64,000 nucleotides of DNA, taken from assembly GCF_000003815.2 (NCBI RefSeq), contig NC_049991.1:4706033-4770032 (forward strand). Direction: 5' to 3'. This DNA comes from Branchiostoma floridae. Its lineage: Eukaryota; Chordata; Leptocardii; Amphioxiformes; Branchiostomatidae. A program made the translations under genes and the position numbers. This document shows positions 22,001-32,950 of the stretch, piece after piece. Positions within the stretch are counted from its first letter, which is position 1, and every line of letters begins with the position of its first letter. The notes beneath the pieces are model-generated. The model saw only the letters and a program-made list of their open reading frames with translations. It was not told the DNA's origin and did no database searches.

Positions 22001-23296
22001 CCCGCAGGTACAAGTACCAATTCTTGGGAGAACGATCGAGGTCGCTACAGTGAATGATGCCGGGAAGTGTCACTACAGATGACAACAAAAAAAGTCATTT
22101 CATGGGAGGACAAGTTACGAGTTTATGCTATTTACGAAGCAGGAATGACTACCCTAAAGATTGGTGCGCTTACCACTAATGTTCCGTACGTTAATGTAGA
22201 AGAAAGATGTGTATTGCTTCTATCATGGTTTCTTTAAAAACAAAGGAAAGAATGTGGGCTCCATAGATTGTAATGACGGCTGATATGTGACTTGAAATGG
22301 CAAGCAAACATTTCTTTTAATATTTTGATCCGCCACTTACATTTTTCTACAAATTAAGAACAGGGAGTAATGGTTTTGTACCGACGTTGCAACGTCACTC
22401 TTTAAGTTCGTCCAGCAGTTCTGGAAGAGAGTATGGATGAGAGAGTGGTGAAGGCGTAGGACTTGGTACGTTTTGTGTACGGTGCGAAATATTATCCTTG
22501 TTGCAATCAACTATTGTTGTAATCTAAACAAGGAAAAAAATGACGTTGGACCAGAGTATGGTCCCCAGAGGAAGAAGATGTCCAAACTTTGCCCCTAGGC
22601 ATACAGGACGACAGAAGTAACAGAGTCTTACGTGTATTCTTACCGTTGGATTTTTGACCCATCTTGCACCATTATGCAAAGAAGAAACTAGAAAAAAATA
22701 TATACAATCATTGCCTTTTCCCGGGAGAAATATGCTAGCCTTACGACTCACATAAAGGTGGTTTCTTTCCGCACTCTGTGACAGGATTATGTTTTTTTCT
22801 ACGGTCCCGCTCCTCCAAAATGCTAAACTTTATCGAAATAGGGTCCCTAAACTAAAGATTCTACAAAAAGGAATCCTAACCATGTGTTCCTGGATGCTCA
22901 AGAAAGTTGTAGGATACAAAAGCAAACTCAATTGGCCTAGTAATGAAATATAATGTCAAAATACACCGGACGCAAAAGTAGTACTGTCCCAAAGTAACAA
23001 CGTATCTTAGTGAAGTGATGCCATTTTGGCCCTTCAACATGATAAGCCGCATTTTCCATGTGAATAACACAAATGCAGCACCCATGGAAAGGAGCGACCT
23101 CCCAAATCCCCTACCTATGTTGTTTCAAGTTGTAGTATATATACACCAAGAGAAGAGATTTCCATAGTTAGGAGTATGGCGTGAATAAAGAACCACATTA
23201 TGGAAGGGAGGGGATGGGTGGTATGCTTCGGGGACGGGAAAAAGAAAAATACTGTTTATTAAAGGAGACATATCATTTTTTACAACTGATTGGATT
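19012..23296. other. no gene recognised; includes a 100-N gap
   Basis: More than 4 kb of AT-rich sequence with only short open frames on both strands. A minus-strand stretch near 20385-20440 reads GGPWTEEEER, vaguely SANT-like, but without a complete domain. I found no RNA gene or clear repeat boundary. Confidence 0.45.
20077..20176. other. assembly gap (100 N)
   Basis: A run of 100 N in AT-rich sequence. Confidence 0.99.
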
Positions 23297-23770
23297 ATTT
23301 CAATGTCATTAGCGTCAGGCACTGGGAAGGGGGGTTTGCGTCTACATAAACCCATTGTTCAGCTTGAAAGGCATATTTCAATGTCATTAGCGTCAGGCAC
23401 TGGGAAGGGGGGTTTGCGTCTACATAAACCCATTGTCCAGCTTGAAAGGCATATTTCAATGTCATTAGCGTCAGGCACTGGGAAGGGGGGTTTGCGTCTA
23501 CATAAACCCATTGTCCAGCTTGAAAGGCATATTTCAATGTCATTAGCGTCAGGCACTGGGAAGGGGGGTTTGCGTCTACATAAACCCATTGTCCAGCTTG
23601 AAAGGCATATTTCAATGTCATTAGCGTCAGGCACTGGGAAGGGGGGTTTGCGTCTACATAAACCCATTGTCCAGCTTGAAAGGCATATTTCAATGTCATT
23701 AGCGTCAGGCACTGGGAAGGGGGATCTGCGTCTACATCAACCCATTGTCCATCTTGAAAGGCATAATGTC
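23297..23770. repeat. 78-bp minisatellite, six units, nearly identical
   Basis: Units start at 23303, 23381, 23459, 23537, 23615 and 23693. Five are almost identical and the sixth is variant. The unit is ATTTCAATGTCATTAGCG, CAGGCACTGGGAAGGGGGG, TTTGCGTCTACATAAACC and CATTGTCCAGCTTGAAAGGC. Since 78 is 26 codons the array is open on both strands (169 codons plus, 134 and 117 codons minus). The unit equals the 52-bp unit of the 38.4-kb array plus an extra 26 bp. Confidence 0.97.
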
Positions 23771-23915
23771 AATGACCTTCAACACATATCTCTTAAGATC
23801 GAGAGCCTTTGAGATCCATGGAGGAAGGGGGCACTTTTCGCGACATGGAGGTTTGGGATTCTCCAACGAATTAGACAATTAAAATTTCTCCGGACGCATA
23901 TTCTTAATGGTGCTA
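23771..23915. repeat. right flank of the 78-bp array, shared with 39.2 kb
   Basis: GAGAGCCTTTGAGATC, GAAGGGGGCACT, CGACATGG-GGTTTGGGAT and TCTCCAAC-AATTAGACAA recur after the 52-bp array at 39183-39350. The arrays therefore sit inside copies of one dispersed element. Confidence 0.85.
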
Positions 23916-25857
23916 ACTTATGCTTGATATTATTATTATGTTTTACATGATTTTGCTATATACCTTAGTCTATATATTTCTTATGTTAGTATTTTGTGCC
24001 CTCCATTGTCTCTCTAGAAGAAGGGTAGTAGAAGAACGTTCTGAGAACGCTTCCGTTTTCACGCCTGCACATGCGGACAAGCGCAGATGTTCGGTAACTC
24101 CTTCTTAGGACCAAGAGGAATCTTCGATTGGAGAGGAGATCCCACAGCAAATTATATGCTAATACTTGTTTGTTCCGTCGTGCGTTCGTTTAGAGCAATA
24201 ATATTTTAGGCCGTCCCGGATAAAAACTGTGACGATTTGACAAACGCTAAAACAGCTGCTTCTTATTTTGCGTAATCACAGAGCAATGATGGGTGGTTCC
24301 ACACAAGAATGGTGATTACTTCTGTACAACTTGCAGACCGTTGTTTATTAGAAATTATCTGAACTGAAACTAATTAGACTAATGTGCATGAAATACAAAT
24401 ACTTTTCTTTAAAACTTTGGCATCCAGTTGCATAATTTCGTATTGTCAAACGGAAAGAGCATTTTGACAGGGAGAAAGTTATGTAGGAGGTAACTGTTTT
24501 AAAGACTTTTAGCTTATTCCGAAATTTGTTGTGCTATGCTTTAATAGCATGAGTCACCAAACCTAATAAACACATCGCCAGAAATGTTGAGCTAGGTGGA
24601 CGTATGTTGGCTCGTGTCTTCTACCATGACCAAACTAATAAAAAGAGGTGCCTTATGATGAAAGATAAAAGCAGTACTCACAATTCTACAGTATCCACGA
24701 ACCCGACAAAAAAAATCGACGTAAAATTCTAGAGACACAAGTGCTCATTCATTTATGTAAGATACCAGAAGCTACAATTCAAAAGATAAAGTCTAAGCGT
24801 GCCCAAGGGCTAGAAAGGGGCAACATTGACGAAAATACAAGACCTTGTCCCACTATTGTGAGATTTGTTTGCTTTTATGACAGGAAAAAAAGGCCATTCT
24901 TTAAATTTTCTTATTGCTTCCATTGTCAGATTAGGGAGGTGAGGAGATTTGAGTGATTCTTGCAGCACAAAATCCTCAACCACCAAAAGTATCAGTCCTT
25001 ATAGCCGGACGTCATTAAACAATGGGTTAATGATAAAGACTGCCATTTACTAGAATGTTTGTATGACGAAACATGAGCCTAAAATACGCTCAATGCAAGA
25101 AGAGGAGTGTTCCCGACAACACCAAGGAGATGAAAAGGAGCCGTGCTGATCAGAATAAGCTTTCTGCTCCTCTGCAAAAATCGCTGAATGCCAACTGTGT
25201 CCAGATTTTCGAGTGGGTTTGTCATACTGACGAGTTCGTCGCCTTCTGCCTGATATCACGTAACCAGTTTTCCCGCGCGTGACACTTCGAGGCTAACCAT
25301 AGTCTGGAATGGAGGTATCACGTTACATGTTTTCCCGCCAGGGACAATAAAGAGTCATCACTGTCTGAAATGATGTTTCCAGCTTCCCCGCGCCCGATAC
25401 TTCGGGGTTAACATAAATACCGTCATCAAGGGCTTTCAATGCCGAAAGAACTAAACATTATGTGTATTGACGTCTTGTTATGAACTTGATCAGGCAGAGG
25501 GAAAAGAACAATGTCGAATTTCTTATCTGCTTTGTGGAAACCTTTGTGTACAAAACATAAATGCTCCTTGTAAGATTTCAAAAGGGCTATGCCGTCGATA
25601 CCATTAAATCCCCTGCTATCAAGCAAGCCCTGGAGAAAGTTCGAGAAAACGGTGGCGACAAGGGCAAGAAGAAAAATACCCGATACACTCCCGAATAGCA
25701 CCAGTGGATGGAAAGGCATAAAGGCCCCGGAGAATAGGTGCTAACACCTTCACAGCAGCTATACCCGTCGTGTATGACTGCCGAGATGATCCACCCGGAT
25801 ACAAGAAGTCTGGTGAAGGAGTGTTCCAGTACTTTGTCACATGTTTATTACATGTAG
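23916..25857. other. no gene recognised
   Basis: Short open frames only (for example 23920-24108 with a hydrophobic stretch, 25073-25282 and 25426-25719 minus). Two stretches near 25248-25290 and 25316-25350 share GTATCACGTTACATGTTTTC-type text and vaguely resemble the 40.2/42.4-kb repeat. Confidence 0.4.
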
Positions 25858-28440
25858 GCTGAGGCGATAAGTCCTAGAGCCAAGAAGGGCACGGCCCCAG
25901 GCCCCTTCAAGATCTCAGAGTCCTACAAGCCGGAGGAAAGCGGATGTTTGAAGCGATAAGGGTGACCTATACAATACTGTCCTAGAGACCAGGGATATCC
26001 CTGACGGCTTTGGAGACTCTAGGATCGCTAACTCCTTAAATCAGTGGATAAGCCCACTTTACTCATCTCCAGCTGGAGGCCGAAGGAACTACAAGAGGCC
26101 GCCTGAAAATTACTCTCGCACATCGTGCAAAAGTATTGGATGGGTTCGCTCCTGGCGGAAGGGATGCTCTCCCCGTTGGAACAGACCTTTAGGCCTGCAA
26201 GAGACATCTCGGCTCTCTTGTACACACTAAAGGCCGCCTTGCAGGATCCAAGGAACAGGAAAGGCAAAATATACGTCCTGTTCCTGGACATTTCGAATGC
26301 GTTCGGGTTGCTTAGTTATGACGCACTACAACGCTGCCTGTCAGTCTATGGCTTGGCCCAGAACAAAGTAAAGGTGGTCATCGGGCGCACACGTAAAGGG
26401 AGAATCTTTCTTCGCACTGCGAAAGGAGAGAAGAAGGGAGGGGAGGAACTGGACAGGCTAGTCAGGCTCCCACTAGCCCCGATCGTATTCGCCCTAGTTC
26501 GGGACATAGCACTCCGCGGGGCCGGGACAGGCAATCCCCAATGGCGAAGAACGGGTTAGTGCTGCGAGGAGCCACAGATACGCTCTTCCATCTTGATTTC
26601 ACTGATGACGTGGGTTTGACCAGCAGATCACAACGTGGCATCCAAGCCATGGCTACGTAGGTAGAGACAAGGTTCCGGGCACTGAACCTTGAACTAAGCC
26701 CAGGGAAGATCGTCCTGTTGGCTTACAAGTTCGATAGAGAACTTACACCGATAAAGCCGAACCCTTTCCTGCAAATTGCCAACAAACCCATCCGGTGCGC
26801 GAGTCCAGAAGATGGCACACCACTGGTGTACTTGGGTACGACCATTAACAGACCAGGCAGCTACGCCGAGCTAAGGCAGACCGGGTGGCTATCACCAAAA
26901 CGCTCTATCGATGGATTGATTGCAAAAGGTCTAGAGCCACTGCAACAATGGGGTCTGCTACACGGTTTGACCTTCCCGCAGAAATTAGACTATGTTGCGA
27001 CATACGTCGCACTCAAACTGCAGTACCCACTAAGAGTAGGGACCGTGAAGGTGGGAGAGTTGGAAAAGGTGGTTGGTATACTGAAGGAGGCGGTTAAGTC
27101 GTGGGCGGGCGTGCCGATGCGTAAGTCCGACGCCTTCCTCTACATGCCTCGGCACAGGCTGGGACTAGGACTCTCCAACTTTCGAATTCAGTACAGGCGC
27201 GCCCAAGTAGACACGGGTGCGAAGCTCTTGGGCGTCCTAACCAAGGCCTCGTCAATGCCTCCCCCTCTAGCGGAGTATACCAGGAATATCCTGATCCCTG
27301 GGTACAGGGCTGGTACAGAGTACCTGGGTACAGGGCGGGCAACAGAAGCAGAAAGCCCGGTGCTGGGCCTACAGATGGCTTTCCAAGAAAGAGGGAAGAG
27401 CGGCGAGCGGTGAGCAACCCTGGCTAGCTCACATGCAAGGCGAAATGTAAGATGTCAAACTGGGCCTATAATTGGACGGAGATAGGTGTATTCTTACTGA
27501 CGGGCCGAAGGCCACACTTCCGTCAGGCGAGGTAGTCAATGCGTTCAAAACTTTCAAAGAGAATTGGGAAGTACCGTCAGAAGTATAACATCCCACCGCC
27601 GCAAACGCCACGGCGCGGCAAGGCCCTTGAAGACATGGTCAAAGCAGCGCGAGATCTGTTCAATCAGGTGAGGACGCAACAGCCCATGTGACAAGAGTGG
27701 GGAACGACAACATCACCCAAGAATACTTCGAGAAACACCGCCCAGCAGCACCCATCATTGCGGGTGCAGGAGAGGGGCATGTGGCAATCGCGAATCTCCT
27801 CCATCCCACCACAATGCGAGACTGCTGGCGATGGGGAAAAGGGAGTATGCGAGGTACATTTCATCAGGCGACATATAAAGTGGCGGCGGCGGTGTGCGAC
27901 CCGTGCGCGAAGGAGTCAAGTGTAATAGGTCAAGTGTAATACAACGTCCTACGCTATCACACTACGTGGTAGGCTGCATCACGTCAAATCGGCTACAGAT
28001 CGCACGCTACCACGCGGTCTGTGACAACTTGGCCGAGATCTGTCGGCATACCCCCATCTCAACAAGAGGGCGAATCTCGTGGTACGTACGGCGAGGGGTG
28101 TTGCTATCCTAGAGATAGCGGAAGTGGAACACCTCAGACAAGTACGTCACCGAGAGGAACCAGATCCTGCGGATAGCCCCGGAAGTCGCGAGGGGCGAGC
28201 TGCTGTGGTCGAAAGACCCGGAGTGCGACGATGACCAAGTTGACCGTCTGTTTCAATGGGCAGGCAGCCAAGCGCCAAAGATGGCGATAAGAAACGACGG
28301 GAAACAGGTTAAGGGCTGGATCTGGCTCCCAGGGACAGGGAAAATAGTCCTCCACATAACACACGTAGCAAGCATGAGGGGGAAGCCGACAACACCGGCA
28401 AAAGCAGCGAACGGCTGCTTCGGACTGTCATGACTGAGGG
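25858..28440 (+). pseudogene. RLE-class (R2/NeSL/HERO-like) LINE, longest copy C
   Basis: Order: RT fingers (DIPDGFGDSRI-like, about 25990); QKYWMGSLLAEGMLSP (26125 on); motif A FLDISNAFG (about 26280); GRTRKGRIFLRTAKGE; motif B shortened to RLPLAPIVFALV, with LPQGDP partly deleted; motif C DFTDDV (about 26597), catalytic pair kept; a thumb frame open from 26718 to 27413 (231 codons). A C-x2-C and HY-VGC block (about 27895-27990) then resembles the CCHC motif beside the restriction-like endonuclease, and LVVRTARGVAILEIAEVEH (about 28075-28130) resembles its core, with the usual P-D reading A-N. Known: such elements insert by nicking a target and copying RNA there. The frame breaks near 26545, a TAG at about 26656 and later stops show it is dead. 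Between 27430 and 27690 an N-terminal block (KYNIPPPQTPRRGKALEDMV) recurs out of order, so the copy is a mosaic. Confidence 0.85.
27805..27883 (+). repeat. 79-bp segment shared with 34.7 kb
   Basis: GGTGGGGAAAAGGGAGTAT-type text followed by GTACATTTCATCAGGCGACA and TATAAAGTG recurs at 34705-34783. It lies inside the mosaic LINE and may be a terminal piece of another repeat. Confidence 0.75.
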
Positions 28441-29088
28441 CCAGAAATTGGTGGAGCTACGGCCCTGGACAAGGATTGTCTGTGTACACAAAGTAATATC
28501 GCCAGTGCGGCACCTGTTTATGCCCACTGAAAGGATAGATAAGGCCGGGAACAGCACGACGCGTGCAGCTGGAAAAGTCCTACGAGTTCTACTGAGGAAT
28601 ACCAGGTAGCTAATGGAACTGACACATTGGACAAGGTTGTCATGTATACACAACATAAATGAGGGAACGACAAAGGCCTATGAGGTTTTCAACGTACATG
28701 GCCTAAAGATGGCGGTAGCAGTCATGAAGACACTGCTAATACTAGCGGCAAACAAAAAGGCGAACAGACCGGAGTGGTTGAGACTCCAGCTGTCTAAATG
28801 ATACGTTAGGCACCCACAAAGAGGCAAAGAAATGAACTGAGTGCAGTGAGAAACCACTTGGGAAGTGGGACTAGGACAACCGAGCACAAACCACCAAGAC
28901 ATGGCGTGATCACTAAGGTCAACACCCAAAACTGCATGTTAACCATGAAGTGACAACATGACAATGAGGTTTGTGATTAGGTTTTGCTAACATTCTTTAT
29001 CTTACAGTCTTGCTAAGGCCACATTAATTTAATTTGTTGCTTCTCGGATTTCCCGACCCATAAGATGCAACTCTGAAGAAGAATGCAC
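28441..29088. other. probable 3' remainder of the LINE, then unassigned
   Basis: A frame at 28613-28801 ends in MKTLLILAANKKANRPEWLR, which could be the C-terminus of the preceding element. After that only short frames are seen. No independent gene is supported. Confidence 0.3.
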
Positions 29089-29136
29089 AGAAGCTTGCCA
29101 GAGCAGAAGCTTGCCAGAACAGAAGCTTGCCAGAGT
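29089..29136. repeat. 16-bp tandem repeat, three units
   Basis: AGAAGCTTGCCAGAGC is repeated three times with single changes, followed by a degenerate unit. Open frames overlap it on both strands and gain short repeats (AEAC-, KLAR-type) from it. Confidence 0.85.
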
Positions 29137-29904
29137 AGAAGCCAGCAAAGCTCGCCAGGCCAGGCTGAACATGAGAATTCTTGGTGCCTGTTTTCCTGCA
29201 TATTTTGTGCAGAGTTTCGCCTGTAGTCCTTTGCTTGATATGGTAAATATATGTACAACAATGTCATGTTTAGTAGACAGAAAGGTTTCAAGAAGTGGCA
29301 CGGCTTTAAAAAGTACATGAAACAGCCTGGCATATAAAGTGAAGCCGCTTGGTGCACATGGAGCCGCTTAAATAATTGTAGCAACGGCGAAGAGTAGCGT
29401 ATATTGAACATAAACGTCAAGCGGAGAAAGTCATTGAACTTAACGTTAAGGTCGGTCTCCATTTTGCCAGCGTCTTTTACGATGGGCAAAACACTCAAGA
29501 CCTCTGGAAAAGACGGGCTAACAACGGAAAACATGGAAAAGAGAATCAAATCTCAGACAGTAGTGCGACGACGCAGGCCAATTGCATCAAATTAACTTGA
29601 CAAAATGCCACATAAACCTTTTCACCTGGGAAACAGACTCGAGCTCCCTGAACAGGAATTCATGGAGGAAAAGTCGGTTGACTGAATAAATGAAGCTGTC
29701 AGTGCCACTTGGCTGTCAGAGCCTTCGATACCAGCTGCATAATCAACCCGAAGGAGAAAAGAGCTGCCCGTAAAGCCAAACAAACTGTAACAAACATGCA
29801 ATTAGCTGGACTTCGGACACACACGATGGGACAAAGTGTGAGGGACGCTCATTCGCCATAGCGACGGGAGAACCTAGATAATACTATGATGTACATGACA
29901 TTAA
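29137..29904. other. no gene recognised
   Basis: Short frames with no motif. Sequence near 29500-29870 looks like decayed coding DNA but matches no family I know. Confidence 0.35.
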
Positions 29905-30115
29905 CTAAAGGCCTTTAAAGCTAGGTCCTTCGTGTATAAGATTGAGATACTCATATATCGTAACATTAAAAAAGAAGAATTTGATAGGAGGAAATTATGT
30001 ATTAAGTCTTCTTTGACTTAGGATTCTCAAAGCAATATTTCTCAAAAGCTGTTCATTCGATCGAAGTTCTTTGGTGCATGTATCATTTGCAGGCAACACA
30101 TTTAGCGCAGACTTT
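29905..30115 (+). repeat. dispersed segment shared with 18.0 kb
   Basis: Counterpart of 18020-18240 in the same orientation (TTCGTGTATAAGATTGAGAT, ATAGGAGGAAATTATGTATT, GGATTCTCAAAGCAATAT). Confidence 0.8.
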
Positions 30116-30664
30116 TATCAGATTGTCTGTAACCAGAAGAATGGTGCCGTGAAAATCAGTAAGACAGAAAATTTTCAACATACGGGACTCGCTGAACAAG
30201 AAAAAGGGAGCAGTAGAGGTTTAGAAGCTACTTGGAAGGGTTTCACGTGACGACATAATGTGTTTTACTGATAGGTCGTAATGGGCAACCCAGGGCCAAC
30301 TGGCAGCGCAGCTACTTCACTGAAGAAACTCAGATACTTGACTGCAAAACTAAGAGAAATATTAACACCGTAATTCGTGGTCAGCTGAGCAGCGTTTTTA
30401 GATGGCTTATTTGTCACAAATAGAACGTAGTAGAAGTGTCAAGGCAGTTCTACATTATAGAAAAAGTTGGCGCAGCTCCAAAACGTGATTCACTTAAAAT
30501 TTCCTGACATTCTGGTTATGATGAAGACTTGGCTAAACGATGGTGCGGGACCAATACGTTAATATTCTAGCCGTCCTTATAACCCACCATAAAGGCCGAG
30601 GTGAGTGCCGGGTGAACCTTAGTACTCCTCGACTCAAAGACAGCAAGCAGTCTGACTAGACAGT

Positions 30665-31130
30665 ATAGACCTGTGGGTTGCATTTGACACTGGGAAGGAG
30701 TTCATGTATATTGCTGCACATGGATTATTTAAGTCACTTGGACCATAAAAGTCATTGGCACTCCCTGTGTTCCATGCTTTCACTGGATTTGACAGTGTCA
30801 CAGTGTGCACATATAAGAAAGAAAACTGTATGGAAAGTGTGGGAGGCACATGCTGAGTTTACAGCCACGTTTGATGATTTTCACAGTTCACCATCTGACG
30901 AAGCAGAAACTGAATATTTCATTATCTTACTGTTTGACCGGAACTCCACATGCAGTTCAATCAACCTACTCAGAAAACAACTCTTCACCCGCAAAAGCTG
31001 TCCCATGCCATCACCCCAAACCAACAAAAGCCACTCTACGTCAACACATCAGGAGCGCAGTACTGCAAGGAGGCCACTACTGGGGCAGAACGATAGCGTC
31101 GTGCCGCCAATTGCCCTCTCCAGTGTCGTA
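30665..31130 (+). pseudogene. unnamed transposon-associated gene, downstream part, frameshifted
   Basis: Three frames in succession: DLWVAFDTGKEFMYIAAHG and LPVFHAFTGFDSVT (30668-30800); KKTVWKVWEAHAEFTATFDD (30825-30885) with LFDRNSTCSSINLLRKQLF; then TKATLRQHIRSAVLQGGHYW (31040-31100). From memory these match in order the 'LWVAFGTGKHF ... ALTGCDTVS ... KKTAW-W ... W-WG' region of the family seen at 18.3 kb. At least two frameshifts and a stop after LGP make it a pseudogene. It then fuses in frame with LINE ORF1 text at about 31131. Confidence 0.65.
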
Positions 31131-32540
31131 ACTACCATCCACATTCCCGGGCATCTTGATGACAGCATTGTCCGCTGTTGGTTAGGGTCGTACTGTAAAG
31201 TTAAATACAGTAGGTTTCGTAGCTACCGAGATCACCCAACAGTCAAAAATGATACCAGGTGGTACCGTGTTGTATTACACACCATGAAAAACATCCCCGG
31301 CATCACTCGCATGGAGGGAAGACCTTTATTTTTCAGATATGAGCAAGAGGGCTACAGGGCAAGGGATTGTGAGGAGGTGGTGTGCAGCAAACGTTTTGCA
31401 ACGTGGCACTAGATTGTCCGAATGGCATTAACCCTCATCCGACCGTATGGGGTCATTTTTGACCCCAGGCGTATATTTTAATCTGCCATAGCAACATTTT
31501 TCATCAGAGAAAAAATTCCTTCCAAGAATTTGTTTGTATACATGTCTTACAACATCTACCAATTTTTCGCCGAGTTTTGCCCATTATTGTATAAGCTATA
31601 CTTGAAAGTTGGTGTCTTGTTCGGTGGGGTCAAAAATGACCCCAGCCAATTATGAATCATTAATTACATAAATAGCAAGACATTTCAATAAAATAACAGA
31701 CATTCCTCATTATTGCTATTACAGCAACAGGTTATAGTTGCTTAGATGAGTAAACACCGAATATTTTGAAAGAAATTTAGTATTTTAGCGTAAAACACAG
31801 TTTTTCGACATTCTGCATAAATTATGATAATACGCACTAATTACCTATGCTAATGAAAGTGAAAATGTTTCTAATTAATTAAAAAACAATATATGGACAG
31901 AATGTGCAGAAGGAACCTACAAGAAAGATCTTTGCGGGAAAATAGACAAGAGTTATTGTATGTATGTGTTTAGATGGCGGAATATGGTGCATAATTAAGT
32001 AATAAATTCGTTACTTTTCACAAATATTGTATTTTTTCTTGTTAAATAACATTATTATGCTATCAGTATTATTGCATCATCACAATTATTGTTTAGAAAT
32101 TGATAAGACAAAACATTGTTTAAGTAAGTTGAGTATGGTAGATTTTCAGAGCAAATGTGGTTTTTCCTCATTTTCTGCATAAATTATGATAATGAGTAAT
32201 AACTACTGACACCAAAACTTGTCAAAATATTTTTCATAGGTTAGTGAAATAGTAAATACATAGAAATGACAAAATAAGCCTGCAGAAATATGTCTATGAG
32301 CAAAACAAAATGGGGTCAAAAATGACCCCATACGGTCAGATTCGTCGTAAAAATGTAACGGTCGGATGAGGGTTAAATGTAATGTTTGCCAGGATCTCCG
32401 TCACATGGCGAGGGATTGCAATGCTTCGTTCGCCAGTGTGACCACCTGTGGACTCCGGTTACCAAGACTAGATCTGTCCTACATTCCTCGTTATAAAGAC
32501 AGTTTCAAACCTTAAACGGACTTCTGAGGAGGATGGGGCT
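31131..32540 (+). pseudogene. LINE ORF1-like zinc-knuckle protein, split by a MITE
   Basis: 31131-31427 reads IHIPGHLDDSIVRCWLGSYC and MKNIPGITRMEGRPLFFRYE, the RNA-binding region preceding CCHC knuckles in LINE ORF1 (gag-like) proteins. The first knuckle has lost its usual cysteines (FRYEQEGYRARDC). A 941-bp TTAA-flanked element interrupts the next knuckle, and 32377-32470 resumes with CNVCQDLRHMARDC, a good C-x2-C-x4-H-x4-C knuckle. Removing the insert and one TTAA returns the DNA to knuckle register. A TAG near 31409 and frame changes show the gene was already decaying. Confidence 0.75.
31432..32372. mobile_element. piggyBac-type non-autonomous element (941 bp)
   Basis: TTAA at 31428-31431 and 32373-32376 flanks perfect inverted ends CCCTCATCCGACCGT and ACGGTCGGATGAGGG. 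Both ends also carry GGGGTCATTTTTGACCCC or its equivalent, an 18-bp palindrome, next to the terminal repeat. Known: piggyBac transposases insert at TTAA, leave TTAA duplications and favour ends starting CCC. The AT-rich interior has no transposase frame, so movement would need a partner elsewhere. Intact ends and target site suggest a younger insertion than the host LINE. Confidence 0.93.
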
Positions 32541-32856
32541 CGGCACTGAGGAACTTCCCTCGGAGGTTTCTAAAATCACTGCTAGGTATGCCAAAGAAGT
32601 AGAAAGAGCTACCTTTTCATTATCATGGGGGAGGTAAACGGCAATAGGTTAAGAAAGACACCATTTACTTAGCAAATTCGTGTATCGTCTGCTGTTAGAC
32701 TAGCTAATTTGAAAACTGAAGGATCGTGTTTCACAACAAACCAACCGGCGTTTTGACTATCGCGCAGCTCAGCTGTGGCGATTAACATTCCGTAGGCACG
32801 TCTGTTTATTCCAGCCTCCGCTCGCGTCCTGCCGAAACGCGGATGAGGGGAGGGAA
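32541..32856. other. no gene recognised
   Basis: GC-balanced spacer directly upstream of the THAP-like exon; it could hold its promoter, but no motif is clear. Confidence 0.4.
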
Positions 32857-32950
32857 TGCCGGTCTGTGTGGTGTGTAGGAACACCAACAACACAAAAGGG
32901 ATAAGCTTCCATCGCTTTCCACGCTGGGAGGAAGACAGTGTTAGGAAACT
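32857..32950 (+). CDS. THAP-type zinc-finger first exon (partial)
   Basis: From an ATG near 32857 the frame reads MPVCVVCRNTNNTKGISFHR then FPRWEEDSVRKLKVV. The C-x2-C start and the SFHRFP block match the N-terminus of THAP DNA-binding domains, used by P-element-type and other transposases and by host regulators. The second half (C-x2-H and the AVPTIF-type end) is not visible in this frame, which stops soon after. Either an intron follows (GT dinucleotides occur near 32957) or it is a truncated relic. The THAP-like start lies upstream of decayed transposon-like coding text, so a dead transposon gene is the best guess. Confidence 0.5.

Noticed and set aside
23303-23812. CRISPR array or bacterial insertion
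   Set aside because: Units are contiguous with no unique spacers, and the context is animal retroelements.
30678-31412. A single 244-codon host gene
   Set aside because: The frame joins text from two different element families at about 31131 and uses the right frame of each only in part. It is a chance fusion of two relics.
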